From VSJD01 sp964617825 (GTDB lineage: Bacteria > Verrucomicrobiota > Kiritimatiellia > JAAZAB01), in contig CAZTWL010000023.1 of the NCBI GenBank assembly GCA_964617825.1, positions 1 to 64,000 of the forward strand: DNA of 64,000 nt, in the 5' to 3' direction. The notes below the pieces were generated by a model, which was not told the origin of the DNA, searched no databases, and was given only the letters and a program-made list of their open reading frames with translations. Made by a program: the position numbers and the translations under genes. Below, piece by piece: positions 17,112-26,900 of the stretch; position 1 is the stretch's first letter, and the number at the start of each line of letters is the position of its first letter.

Positions 17112-19838
17112 ATGAGCATTGCAAAGTTGCGCGATGAATTGAGGGCTTTTTATTCCAAAGAAGAGGCAAAAAGTGAGGTCAAGTTCCCGGCCGATCCGGG
17201 AAATGAGGCGCTGGGCAAAGGCTGGGCTTCCAACTCCTTTGATGACTCGCGCTGGAAAACTATGAGCCTGCCGGACGCTTGGACTTCCAAGGGTCTGCTG
17301 TTTAGCGGCGTTTTCTGGTTCCGCAAGATGGTCGATATCCCGGACGAGTGGGCGGGCAAGGATATGGCTCTAAACCTCGGTGCCATTGATAAAACCGACA
17401 TCACCTATTTCAATGGCGAGCAGGTCGGTGCTACCGGCAAAGACTTTGACAAAAGCGTTTGTGATAAGCCGCGCCGCTATATCGTCCCGGGCCGCTTGGT
17501 GAAGGCCGGACGCAATGTGGTCGCCGTCCGCGCCTATTCCTTCGCCAATGTCGGAGGTTTGACCGGGCCGGCGAATAAGATGTTCTTTGCGCCAGCCGGC
17601 GACCCAACGAGCAAGCCGCTTCCCCTGGCTGGCGACTGGAAATACGCTGTCGAACACGATTTCGGTTGTGTCAAACAATCCGGGCCTTTCTTTGATGTTA
17701 TGGACGGGTATGACAAGGCGCATCCAGGGCTCAATGTCTTTCAATTGAAATCGATGCAATATGGGGTCATCGCGGAGAACTTCCGTCCGCAGGTGTTTAG
17801 GGAGTCGCCTTTCTATTTCGAGGTGGGAGTGAATGGAGGATGGGAGCAGCAGCGCAATCCCGGCCAATGGCTTCTTATGCGTAATTATCATCTTTTTCGC
17901 GATTTCAATCCTAGGGAATATGACGTTTTCATAGAAAGACAGCGGCAGAGATACTGTCTTTGCGGTCCCTATGTAGACTTGGGTCATAATTGTCCGTCAT
18001 TCTCGAATGTCTTGAAGTATGGTTTGAGCGGTCTATACGCGCAAGCGGAAGCTACATTGAAGCAGTGCCAAACCAAGGAGGAGACCGCTTTTATCGAATG
18101 CGCGATGAAGGGGCTGCTTGCCGCGAAAAGAGTCGCGAAAAGTTTTGCGGAAACTGCGGAAAGCATGCTGAAATGCGTCGACGACGAAGCCTCTCGCCGT
18201 TTCCTTGAGATGATTGCGAAAACCGCACGCGAAGTCCCTTGGCGCAAGCCGGCAACCTTCTACGAGGGGCTGAATACGCTGTGGTTTCTGCGCGAAGTCA
18301 GCGGCCTGCTCGAAGGACTGGCGGCAAATTCGCTGGGCCGCCCGGACGCAATGCTTGCCGAACTCTACCGGGGGGATATCGAATCCGGGCGTCTAACCAA
18401 GGCGGATGCGTACGATCTAATTTGCCGCTTCCTGCTCCCTGGCGACTGCCATTACGACAAAGACAAACAAGTGGTGGGCTATGGCGGCATAGCCGGCCAT
18501 GAACTGGAAATAACATTGACGCTGGGTGGCTGCGATGAACAGGGCAACGAAGTCTTCAACGACATCACCCGGATGTTCCTGAAAGCCTATCGCGAACTCA
18601 AATTGATCTATCCCAAGCCGCACTGCCGGTTCAGTAAAAACTCGAGTTCCGAATACCTCGAAATCATAAACGCGGATATTATCGCAGGACGCAGTGTGTA
18701 CAGTCTCCTGAACGACGATTGCATAATCCCAGCATTGCTCAAAGCCGGGAAAACGATCGAGGACGCGCGCCGCTATCTTTGCACGGGCTGCTGGGATCTC
18801 GTGGTCGAGAGCTCCGAGGACATGGCCACCGTCAACTACTTCAGCCTGCCGCGCATTCTGGAAGCGTCCATTCATGACAACCCGGAAGAAAAGCTCAAGG
18901 CCCGACTTACGCTTGAGAAACTCGATGGCGCCGGAACCTTTGAAGAGGTCTATCGTAGAATGTTCGGCAACATCATTAAGCTTGCCCGCGAGATGTGCGA
19001 ACAGGAGGGGCGTAATGGCGTGGTATGGGCTGAAATCAACCCGTCCCCGTTCTTTTCCGCCTGCATGTCGGACTGCCTGAAGAAACGCAAGGACTTCACC
19101 GCCGGAGGCGGGAGGTACAATCCGCGCACGCTTTCTATGGTCGGTTTTGCGAACATCGTCGATGCATTGCTGGCAATCCGCAAGCTATGCTTCGAGTTAA
19201 AACGTCATTCGCTGGCGGAACTTCTGGTTGCGGTCAGAAACAATTGGCAGGGACAGGAAGCCCTGCGCGCCGAGGTGTTGACGGCTCCGCATTTCGGCGA
19301 CAATCAACCTGAATCCAATGCGCTGGCCCAACGGCTTCATGAAGACATTTATGCGAATACACGCGATCTCAAGAACGAACGCGGCGGCTCCTTTGATCTT
19401 GCCTATTGGGTGTATCGCGAGTTCCGTTTCTGGGGAGAAAAGATGAAAGCCACGCCTGATGGTCGCCGCGATGGTGATTATCTGTCACAGAGTCTTAATC
19501 CTTCGCGTTTTCATCGCATTGACCAGGTCACCTCGGCAATAAACAGCGTGGCGGCACTTGACCTCGTAAAATGCTCCGGTGACTCCGTTGTGAACATTCT
19601 CCTTCCTGTAAATGGAGCTGATGTCAAAGTGCTCGATCAGTTCGAACGGACGTGCGCGACACTGAAGCTGCAATTGCTCCAACTTAACTGTGTCAACAAG
19701 GATGAGCTGCTAGATGCCCGTGTCCATCCGGAAAAACATCAAGACCTGATTGTCCGTATCTGCGGGTTTTCGGCTAAATTCGTCGCTTTGTCTCCCGAAT
19801 GGCAGGAAGAGTTCATCGGCAGGAACATTTATGAATAA
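17112..19838 (+). CDS. Glycyl radical enzyme fused to an N-terminal GH2-type sugar-binding-like domain
   Basis: A 908-residue protein. ATG 17112 is eight bases after GAGG (17100-17103); ATG 17106 is too close. Residues ~30-165 look like the galactose-binding-like jelly roll of GH2 beta-galactosidases and sialate acetylesterases: GKGWASNSFDDSRWKTMSLP, GVFWFRKMVDIPDEWAGKDM, LNLGAIDKTDITYFNGEQVG. Residues ~285-908 form a pyruvate-formate-lyase-type glycyl radical enzyme: YGGIAGHELEITLTLGG, the thiyl site TGCWD (Cys560), FTAGGGRYN (~663), ATPDGRRDG (~780) and the radical loop VRICGFSAKF with Gly885, 23 residues from the end. The general-base position two residues after Cys, usually Glu in dehydratases, is Asp562. 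No radical-SAM activase is adjacent. A radical dehydratase or lyase acting on a sugar-derived substrate is inferred. The control gene is probably the divergent AraC. Confidence 0.88.
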   Translation: MSIAKLRDELRAFYSKEEAKSEVKFPADPGNEALGKGWASNSFDDSRWKTMSLPDAWTSKGLLFSGVFWFRKMVDIPDEWAGKDMALNLGAIDKTDITYFNGEQVGATGKDFDKSVCDKPRRYIVPGRLVKAGRNVVAVRAYSFANVGGLTGPANKMFFAPAGDPTSKPLPLAGDWKYAVEHDFGCVKQSGPFFDVMDGYDKAHPGLNVFQLKSMQYGVIAENFRPQVFRESPFYFEVGVNGGWEQQRNPGQWLLMRNYHLFRDFNPREYDVFIERQRQRYCLCGPYVDLGHNCPSFSNVLKYGLSGLYAQAEATLKQCQTKEETAFIECAMKGLLAAKRVAKSFAETAESMLKCVDDEASRRFLEMIAKTAREVPWRKPATFYEGLNTLWFLREVSGLLEGLAANSLGRPDAMLAELYRGDIESGRLTKADAYDLICRFLLPGDCHYDKDKQVVGYGGIAGHELEITLTLGGCDEQGNEVFNDITRMFLKAYRELKLIYPKPHCRFSKNSSSEYLEIINADIIAGRSVYSLLNDDCIIPALLKAGKTIEDARRYLCTGCWDLVVESSEDMATVNYFSLPRILEASIHDNPEEKLKARLTLEKLDGAGTFEEVYRRMFGNIIKLAREMCEQEGRNGVVWAEINPSPFFSACMSDCLKKRKDFTAGGGRYNPRTLSMVGFANIVDALLAIRKLCFELKRHSLAELLVAVRNNWQGQEALRAEVLTAPHFGDNQPESNALAQRLHEDIYANTRDLKNERGGSFDLAYWVYREFRFWGEKMKATPDGRRDGDYLSQSLNPSRFHRIDQVTSAINSVAALDLVKCSGDSVVNILLPVNGADVKVLDQFERTCATLKLQLLQLNCVNKDELLDARVHPEKHQDLIVRICGFSAKFVALSPEWQEEFIGRNIYE

Positions 19839-19939
19839 TGATCCTGGATAAAAATTGTATGTGGCCTTGCTTTTTAAAGTGCCTTGGCGTAGGTGGAAAC
19901 GAAGGGCCCTGAGGATGGAAACCCGCGCTGTATCCGCTG

Positions 19940-20272
19940 CTACTTAAGCGCATTGGCCGCGAAGACAAAAACCCGGCCGGGTTCGGCCAGCTTGCCGGCT
20001 TGGAACCGGACGCCTTCTTCCGCGAGCAGCTCGAGTTTGCGGCGCAGTGCGGGGCCCGTGCGCCGGCCCATGAAACCGCCCGGTGTCAGGTCCGAGGCAA
20101 TCACGCGGTGGCAGGGAACTTGCGGGGCATAAGGATTGCGTTTCAAGGCCTGGCCCACGGCGCGGCAGGAGCGACAGCCCAGCCACGCGGCCAGCTGTTT
20201 ATAAGTTGTTACCTGCCCGCGCGGTATCAGGCGCAACGCGGCATAAACCCGTTCCTGGAATGGCGTTGGCAT
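19940..20272 (-). CDS. MGMT-family methyltransferase (single DNA-binding/alkyl-acceptor domain)
   Basis: A 110-residue protein matching only the C-terminal catalytic domain of O6-methylguanine-DNA methyltransferase: FQERVYAALRLIPRGQVTTYKQLAAWLG, the helix CRAVGQALKRNPY, and the acceptor motif PCHRV with Cys54. Because Cys is present rather than Trp, it could accept alkyl groups, unlike ATL proteins; it lacks the N-terminal domain of Ogt/Ada. Start ATG 20272 is chosen because homology begins there; the open frame extends further upstream without family resemblance. It likely repairs or senses O6-alkylguanine in DNA. It stands alone, divergent from the esterase-like gene. Confidence 0.85.
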   Translation of the reverse strand: MPTPFQERVYAALRLIPRGQVTTYKQLAAWLGCRSCRAVGQALKRNPYAPQVPCHRVIASDLTPGGFMGRRTGPALRRKLELLAEEGVRFQAGKLAEPGRVFVFAANALK

Positions 20273-20445
20273 ACTCTTAAGCTTACACCCGATGATGGGT
20301 GTGTTGTCAAAATCAAATATTGATCCGTTGAAGCGGCAAAGCCAAAACTGGTCGGCAATGTTTCCGGAACAATGCGCAGGGCATAAGCCGGGCACTCGAT
20401 CCCCGCAAGCTTGACATCGCGATCAGCCTTTGACACATTCCGCGC

Positions 20446-21381
20446 ATGACGCCGGCCGTACTTCGTAAAAAACTGCTTGCCTGTCTCGGCGGCCCGTGGC
20501 CCGAGCCCGGGGCGCTCCAGCCGCGCCGCACTGGCGAGGTCATCCGCCGGGAGGGCTATCGCATCGAGCCGGTGTCATACGTGGCCGAGCCGGGCGACCG
20601 CATTCCCGCCCTGTTGCTGATTCCCGATGGCGTCGATGCCCGGCATCCGGCGCCGGCGATTGCCGTCTGGCATCAACACAATGGCGAGTGGAATCTCGGC
20701 AAGAGCGAGCCGGCGGGTCTGGCCGGCAATCCGATGCACCACACCGGCGCCGCGCTTGCCCGCGAAGGCTATGTCGTGCTCTGCCCCGATGCGCTCTGTT
20801 TCGAGGACCGGCGTGACCCGGAGCGCAAGCTGGAAGGCGGTAACTTCGAGCGCTTCGAGTTTCTGCGCTATGTCGTGGTGGGCAAGTGCATGGCGTGGAA
20901 GAACATCCTGGACATGCGGCGCGCGATTGACTATCTCGTCAGTCGTCCCGAAGTGCGTGCCGACCGGATCGGTTGCTATGGCCACAGCCTGGGCTCGACG
21001 CATGTATTCATGGTTGGGCCATGGGAAAAGCGCCTGCGTTGCCTGGTCGGCAACTGCTGCCTGCCCACCTACGCCGCCATCCACCGAACCAAGATCCTGC
21101 ACTGCTTTCCAAATTATATACCGGGCTGGTATGCCTTCGGCGATACGCCGGATATCGCCGGGCTGATTGCCCCGCGCGCGCTGCACCTGAACTTCGGCGA
21201 ACTCGACGGCGGCAGCCCGATCCGCGAAGTGCGCCAGGCGGTGAAAACCATTGCCAGGGCCTATGCCGCCGCCGGAGCGCGGCCAAACTTTTCGTACTAC
21301 ATTGAAAAGGGCGCCGCGCACGTGCTGTCCGACGAAATGTGGCGGCGCACGCGCGCCTGTTTTGACCGGTGTTTGCGCTGA
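20446..21381 (+). CDS. Alpha/beta hydrolase, acetyl-xylan-esterase/dienelactone-hydrolase-like
   Basis: A 311-residue serine hydrolase. The nucleophile elbow is GCYGHSLGS near residue 185, after RPEVRADRIG. The acid and base are probably Asp in LNFGELDGGSP and His in KGAAHVLSDEMW. The oxyanion strand PAPAIAVWHQHNGEWNLGKSEPAG resembles the AXE1/DLH subgroup that removes acetyl groups from xylo-oligosaccharides or acts on small esters. No signal peptide is seen. Neighbouring glycosidases suggest deacetylation of imported glycan fragments (inference). It is convergent with the hypothetical protein at 21422, 40 bases apart. No clear ribosome-binding site precedes ATG 20446. Confidence 0.82.
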   Translation: MTPAVLRKKLLACLGGPWPEPGALQPRRTGEVIRREGYRIEPVSYVAEPGDRIPALLLIPDGVDARHPAPAIAVWHQHNGEWNLGKSEPAGLAGNPMHHTGAALAREGYVVLCPDALCFEDRRDPERKLEGGNFERFEFLRYVVVGKCMAWKNILDMRRAIDYLVSRPEVRADRIGCYGHSLGSTHVFMVGPWEKRLRCLVGNCCLPTYAAIHRTKILHCFPNYIPGWYAFGDTPDIAGLIAPRALHLNFGELDGGSPIREVRQAVKTIARAYAAAGARPNFSYYIEKGAAHVLSDEMWRRTRACFDRCLR

Positions 21382-21421
21382 AATGTCCGGCCGAAGCCGA
21401 TGAATCACGCGAATTGTGTTT

Positions 21422-22837
21422 TCAAGTGTACACAAACCAGGCCGTGGCTGTGCAGGACTGGCTGGGAATTACGCGAATCCATTGGACGCTGAACGCCGCC
21501 GGAAATTCGTGATGCACATAGCCTCCCGCCGGCACCGAGAAGGTGTCGTAAGTTTTCCAGCTGCCGTCGCCCTGGAAGTCAACCTCGACGGTGAAACGGA
21601 CCGGTCGTCGAGCCGAATGGGTGAGGTGCAGCGATTTTTTATCAAAGCCGGTCATCAGGTAAGGGTCGGAAGGTTCGCCTTTTGTGACTTTTGTTGCGCA
21701 CCATGGTCCGCCCCAACCGCTTGGTTTGCCGAACTGCCAGAGGTCATCGGTCTTGCCGAACCAGAGGCCGGACTGAGGTTCCCCATGAAAAGGGTTGCGT
21801 GAGCCCGCCGGGCTGCCGTTATCAGCGCCCAAAACCAACATACCCCGGTAGGTGCAAAAGTCGCCCAGCACCCAGAGATGGGAGGAGATGGGTTTGACGC
21901 CCATAACGCGGTTGCCGTATGTCCACTGGGGCAGTTCGTAGAAAAGGCCGTGGCAGTCCATAAGGAAGCGCTCGTGTTCCGTTTCCCGGATGCGTGGCCA
22001 TTCCGTGGCCCACATGTGATCAAACGTATGGCTGCCCTTGGGCAGGCGATAACGCGTCCATTTTTTATCCTGGTCGGTGTAGGCATAAAGGATGGCCGAG
22101 GCCTTGTCCCAGCCCGTGGCAAATATTGGCACATTGTTGCCGCGCCCGGTGACTTCGACAAAGGGCGCGCGTTCGATTATGCGCCATTTTTTTCCATCCC
22201 ACTCGGCCAGCACGCCTGCCCGGCGTTGCCCGGTGAATTCGCTGTTGTCGTAGGCATTATCGGCCACCACCACGCGGCCGAAACCGGTGTAGCCGGCCTT
22301 AAAATGGACCGCCCGTTTGCCGGGAAATCCATTGCTGAGGGGAAAGTCCAGTTCCTCGGTCAAATCGGCGATGAAGCGGCAGGCCAGGGTGTGGACGTTC
22401 ATTTCATAAAATTCGCCTTCCATGCCCAGCATGTAGACCATGTTTTCCGGATCGGCGAGGTGGGCCATGGTGGCGCAGATACGCATGTTCAGCCCCTCGA
22501 TGGTGCGCACCTTGCGCGAAGAATCGATGACATGGGGTCCGATGATGAGCTGATTTGAGGCGTAATGGATAAAGCGGTTGGCATACACGCCGGTTTTGCT
22601 TTCGGCGCGTTTGACCATGTGCAGGTTCTCGTCAATCTCGTAGAATCCGGTGCCTAGGCCTGAATCACCGAGACTGGAAACATAGGAAACCGCCCAAAGA
22701 CGATCCGCCCAGGCCATAAGCGCGCCGATGCCGCATTCCGATCGGGGCGGTCCCAGCTCTGCCTTGAGGCAAAGGCTGGGGATAATGCCGCTGATTATCA
22801 AAGGTTGGTTTTGTTTTGTGTCTGAGTTTACTGGCAT
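21422..22837 (-). CDS. Conserved hypothetical protein, probable beta-propeller
   Basis: A 471-residue protein that I do not recognise beyond likeness to PVC hypotheticals. ATG 22837 follows AAAGGG. It is rich in Trp/Tyr and short beta-strand segments with repeated G-x-x-x-W patterns (AGVLAEWDGKKWRII, GLWFGKTDDLWQFG), suggesting a propeller of six or so blades. The last ~75 residues (RPVRFTVEVDFQGDGSWKTYDTF to the end) look like a separate beta-sandwich. No signal peptide, membrane segment or catalytic motif is visible. It sits just downstream of the IclR regulator on the same strand (gap 48 bases) and is probably in its operon. Confidence 0.7.
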   Translation of the reverse strand: MPVNSDTKQNQPLIISGIIPSLCLKAELGPPRSECGIGALMAWADRLWAVSYVSSLGDSGLGTGFYEIDENLHMVKRAESKTGVYANRFIHYASNQLIIGPHVIDSSRKVRTIEGLNMRICATMAHLADPENMVYMLGMEGEFYEMNVHTLACRFIADLTEELDFPLSNGFPGKRAVHFKAGYTGFGRVVVADNAYDNSEFTGQRRAGVLAEWDGKKWRIIERAPFVEVTGRGNNVPIFATGWDKASAILYAYTDQDKKWTRYRLPKGSHTFDHMWATEWPRIRETEHERFLMDCHGLFYELPQWTYGNRVMGVKPISSHLWVLGDFCTYRGMLVLGADNGSPAGSRNPFHGEPQSGLWFGKTDDLWQFGKPSGWGGPWCATKVTKGEPSDPYLMTGFDKKSLHLTHSARRPVRFTVEVDFQGDGSWKTYDTFSVPAGGYVHHEFPAAFSVQWIRVIPSQSCTATAWFVYT

Positions 22838-22885
22838 GCTGTGCCCTTTCTTTATTTATTGCGGTGCCGTTGCAAAAATTGCCGG

Positions 22886-23629
22886 TCACGGTGCGAGCGA
22901 GCGATCGATGGCGTCGGTTGCCTGTTTGAGCCGGCTGATGAGCCGGGGCAGGTCTTGGTCTTGGATGCGTCCGGCCAGCGCCACGCCGGCCAGCGGCGGC
23001 ATGCCAAGCGGAACGCCCAGTGTGGCGCTTTCCGGATCGTTATGCACAAGGGCATATCCCTTATTGCGGATCACTCGCAACGTGCTCAGGAAGGCCGCCA
23101 AGCCGCCTGCAGGGAGGTCCTCGGCCCGTCCGCCGAGGAAACGCCGGACCTGCGCGTCGGGTAGTCCGGCCAGCAGGACCTGGCCGATGCTGGACTTTGC
23201 GGCGGGATAGGGGTCGCACGCTCCGATGCCGAGTTCGATGGGAATTCCGTGCGGACAATAGAACAGGTAGCAAACGTGGCGGTTCCAGAGCACGCCGAGC
23301 GCAACGGTCAAGCCGGTGTCCATAAGATTGCGCAGGTGGGGAAGCGCTTTGAGCAGCAGCCGGGAGCCCTTGAGGCTTTGCGCCGCCAGGACGTGGATCG
23401 CCGGGCCGGGCTGGTATTTCCGTTCCGCATTTTTTTCGGCAAGCCCCAATTGCGCGAGGGTGCCGAGCATGCGGTTGACGCGGGTATGCTCCATGCGCAG
23501 CTCGCGAGCCACTTCGCGGCTGCCCAGCGGGTGGGGCGCCATGGCGATTGCCTGCAGACAGGCCACTCCGTGCGCGAGGCTGCGGTTCGGTTGTGCCGGC
23601 CCTTTCGACATAGTCAAAGTCTTTTGCAT
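22886..23629 (-). CDS. IclR-family transcriptional regulator
   Basis: A regulator of 241-247 residues. The N-terminal winged helix is visible (LAHGVACLQAIAMAPHPLGSREVARELRMEHTRVNRMLGTLAQLGLAEKN). The C-terminal effector domain has the IclR pattern ECDPYPAAKSSIGQVLLAGLP with GMPPLAGVALAGRIQ. An upstream ATG at 23665 would fall inside the predicted promoter, so translation most likely begins at ATG 23629 or ATG 23611; neither has a clear Shine-Dalgarno site. IclR proteins usually repress catabolic genes. The hypothetical gene 21422-22837, directly downstream, is the likely operon partner. Effector unknown. Confidence 0.86.
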   Translation of the reverse strand: MQKTLTMSKGPAQPNRSLAHGVACLQAIAMAPHPLGSREVARELRMEHTRVNRMLGTLAQLGLAEKNAERKYQPGPAIHVLAAQSLKGSRLLLKALPHLRNLMDTGLTVALGVLWNRHVCYLFYCPHGIPIELGIGACDPYPAAKSSIGQVLLAGLPDAQVRRFLGGRAEDLPAGGLAAFLSTLRVIRNKGYALVHNDPESATLGVPLGMPPLAGVALAGRIQDQDLPRLISRLKQATDAIDRSLAP

Positions 23630-23636
23630 TGGTGCT

Positions 23637-23665
23637 TTTATAGCATCACAAAGCGGCGCGGTCAA
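23637..23665 (-). promoter_or_regulatory. Predicted sigma70-type promoter for the IclR gene
   Basis: On the minus strand TTGACC (23665-23660) and TATAAA (23642-23637) are spaced by 17 bases. The predicted transcript starts near 23630, that is, at or just before the chosen start codon, implying a leaderless or very short-leader mRNA. Confidence 0.5.
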
Positions 23666-23925
23666 TACCGATTTCTGATAATTATACCGGGAGATGGTAA
23701 GGATCGCCCGCGCATGTGGCGTCTTGACGGATGGAAAACTTATGCGGCCGGGCCAGGGGCTCCGGCCTGCGGCGCGGTGAATGCGACTAGCCGCGCCGCA
23801 GCCTCCGGCAAAGCATGGGCGGCGCGATTAGCCAGGCGGCCAGGGCGCGCGCCCCTGCCGCGCCAACGACCTTCGCGGGGCGCCTCCGTGGTTAAAATGC
23901 ACAGATGCAGCCTTTGGCGCTCCGC
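23666..23925. other. Intergenic region with an 11-bp hairpin
   Basis: This stretch lies between the end of the tandem-MBL gene (minus strand) and the IclR promoter. It contains CTGCGGCGCGG (23767-23777) and its exact complement (23791-23801) around a 13-base loop, very GC-rich and without a T tract. It may end the MBL transcript, but this is uncertain. No gene is seen. Confidence 0.5.
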
Positions 23926-26900
23926 CTAATCGAGCGCCGGATGCAACCACACCGGACTGGCGCCTGGTGCGCTGAAGTTCGCCCAGACCATGGACCAGGC
24001 GCTGCCGGACTGCAGGATGTACCAATTGCCGGTAGCGGCCTCGTAGACGCCGATATCGGTTTTAAGGTCGCCGTCGAAATCGCCCGGGACGGGGGTGTAT
24101 CCGCTTCCCAGGGTCATTGAGGCCAGCGTGTAGCCATAGGCCGACTGCGCCGCCGTCCATGTGCCCGAGTCTTGCCGGTAAACGGCGGGATCGGTCTTGC
24201 CGTCGCCATCGTAATCGCCCGGCACGGGGATATAGCCCGGGCCGCCAAGACCACAGGCCACAGCGGGACTGCCGGACGACAGGATGACCATCCAATCGCC
24301 GGTTAGGGAATCATAAAGCGCGAGGTCCATTTTACCGTCGCCGTCGTAGTCGCGCGGCAAGGGTACCAGGCCCGCATTTGGCGCACCGAACTGGGCCCAG
24401 GCGATGGCGTAGTCGGAACCCGACAGCATGGCTGCCCATTCGCCGGTGGTCTCAAGATAAACTGCCGGATCGGCCTTGCGGTCGCCATCGTAATCACCGG
24501 GCACCGGGATGCAATCAGCGTCACCCAGGGAAACCGAATATTGGGCATAATCCGATCCTGACAACATGACGATCCACAAGCCCGTGGATGGCTGGTAGAC
24601 CGCCGGGTCGATCTTGCGGTCCCAGTCATAGTCGCCCGGGACGGCGATCCATCCCGCCCCGCCCAGGTCTGCCGAGGCGCCACTGTAGGCGAAGGCCGAA
24701 AGCAGCGCCGACCACGAGCCGGCCATGGGATTGTAGAGCGTGGGATCCATTTTGCCGTCGCCATCCATGTCGATATCGGCGTAGAGCGTGGAGTAAAAAC
24801 GCGCGGGAATGACGTGGTCCAACAGCCAGCCGCTCAGTTGCATCAGGTTGTTGGTGTATTTGGGCGCGGCCAGCTGCGCGGAGGTGTAATATTTCTTGTG
24901 GGCATAAAAGGCGTTGCTGGAAGCTGCGGCAATACCCTGGCGAATCGGCTGGGTTTTATCCGTGGAAACCGAGATGACCTGCAGGTCCTTGACGAGTGCG
25001 ACCGGGCCGGCATACCAGGAGCGAATATCGGTCATGACGGCGTTCGTGGTGTCCTCTTCGAACTGGCAATGGGTGGCCACCGCCAGGCGCGGGGCGGCGT
25101 TGCTCAGGGCAAGTTGATTGAGCATATAGCCTAAGGCCTTGGCGGGAGTATGGGAACAGTCCTGGATCATTTTGGACGTTATCAAGGCTTGTTCATAAAT
25201 AGGATCGCCGGGACTACGGCCGGTGTTCTTTGCCGCCCAGAATTCCGGGGACAAGGTTACTTCATGAATCAGCACGTCCAGGTTGGTGGCCTGGTTAAGC
25301 ATGAACCTGTTTGGCTGCGTATCGCCGGAAAAGACCATCGAGAGGCCCTGCCAATCCAGCCGGAAACTGATTGCGCCATCCCGGTCATGGATTGCCGGGA
25401 AATGCGTAATCCGCACCCCGTTGGAATCGTAGACCAAGTTGCCGATCTGTTCGTACGGACACTCGTACGGCACAATATCGTATCCATCCTGGCCGTCGAT
25501 CAGTCCGGTGGAAAGGAAGCTGAAACTTTCGCGGTGCCACTGGGACATGGCGCGCGTGGTTTCGCAGAAATAGGCGACGCCTTCTTCGGGATGCGGCCCC
25601 TGGGGCGCGTTGGTGCTGGGCCCCGTCGGCCCCCATACATAGACCGGGGTGAAACGGTCGGTGGAAGGTCCGAAACAATAGATGAACATCAGGTCGCTCA
25701 TGTGATCGGCATGCATATGGGTCAGCAGGATTTTGTCCATTTGAGAATAGGCCACGCCTGCGGCGACAAATTTTTCGACAACACCGGCGCCGCAGTCGAA
25801 GATAAAACTGTCGCCGTTGCCGCATTCGACGAAGACGCTGTTGGCGGCTTGGGAGAGACGCGGCACAACGGAAGTGCCCATGAACGATATCCGCATCTCG
25901 TTCGTTGCCGGCGCCTCGCCGAGGTTGAAGGTTTGATCGGTCTCGACGACAGCGGGGCCCGGATCTGCGCCGGCAACGGCGGCGAGGGTGGCTGGCGGAT
26001 TGGTGTAGAGCGCCTCGGGAATGATGTGGTCTTGAAGCCAGGCGCTCAGCTGCATCAGGTTGTTGGTATATTTGGGCAAGGCAAGCTGGTTGGTTGTATA
26101 ATTTTTCGCTGCTGCATAAAACGCATCGCTGGAAACGATCGCCGTCCGCTGGCGGATCGGCTGGCTCTTGTCCGTGGAAATATTGAGCACTTGCAGATCC
26201 GAGACGAGCGTGACCGGCCCCGAATACCAGGAGCGGATACCTGTCATGATGGTGTTCGTGGTGTCGTCTTCGAACTGGCAATGGGTGGCCACCGCCAGGC
26301 GCGGGGCGGCGTTGCTCAGGGCAAGTTGGTTAAGCATGTAACCCAAGGCCTTGGCCGGCGTGTGCGAACAATCCTGGATCAGCTTGGCCGTGGCGACTGC
26401 GGCAGGAAAGCGGGCGTCGGTGAGGGGGAGTCCGCTGCTGTTTTTGGCGGCCCAGACTTCCGGGGGCAGGGTTACTTCGTGAATCAGGACGTCCAGGTTG
26501 GTGGCCTGGTTCAGCATGAAGGTGTTGGGCTGCGAATCGCCCGAAAAGACCATCGAGATTCCCTGCCATTCCAGCCGGAAACTGATGCCGCCATCCCGAT
26601 CGTGGATTGCCGGAAAATGCGTGATCCGCACGCCATTGGTGTTGTAGACCAAGTTGCCTACCAGTTCATAGGGACATTCGTGGGCCACAAGATCGTAACC
26701 GTCCAGGCCGTTGGTCAATCCGGTGGAGAGAAAGCTGAAGCTTTCGCGATGCCACTGGGTGAGGGCCTTGGTGGTGTCGCAAAAATAGGTGGTGCCTTCC
26801 TCGGCGCTGTCGCCGGAAGGACCCCAGACATGCAGGGGAGTCTTGCGGTCGGTGGAAGGCCCGAAACAATAAATAAACATCAGGTCGCTCATGTGGTCGC

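Noticed and set aside
19940..20272. Alkyltransferase-like (ATL) protein without catalytic Cys
   Set aside because: The motif reads PCHRV, so the alkyl-acceptor Cys is present.
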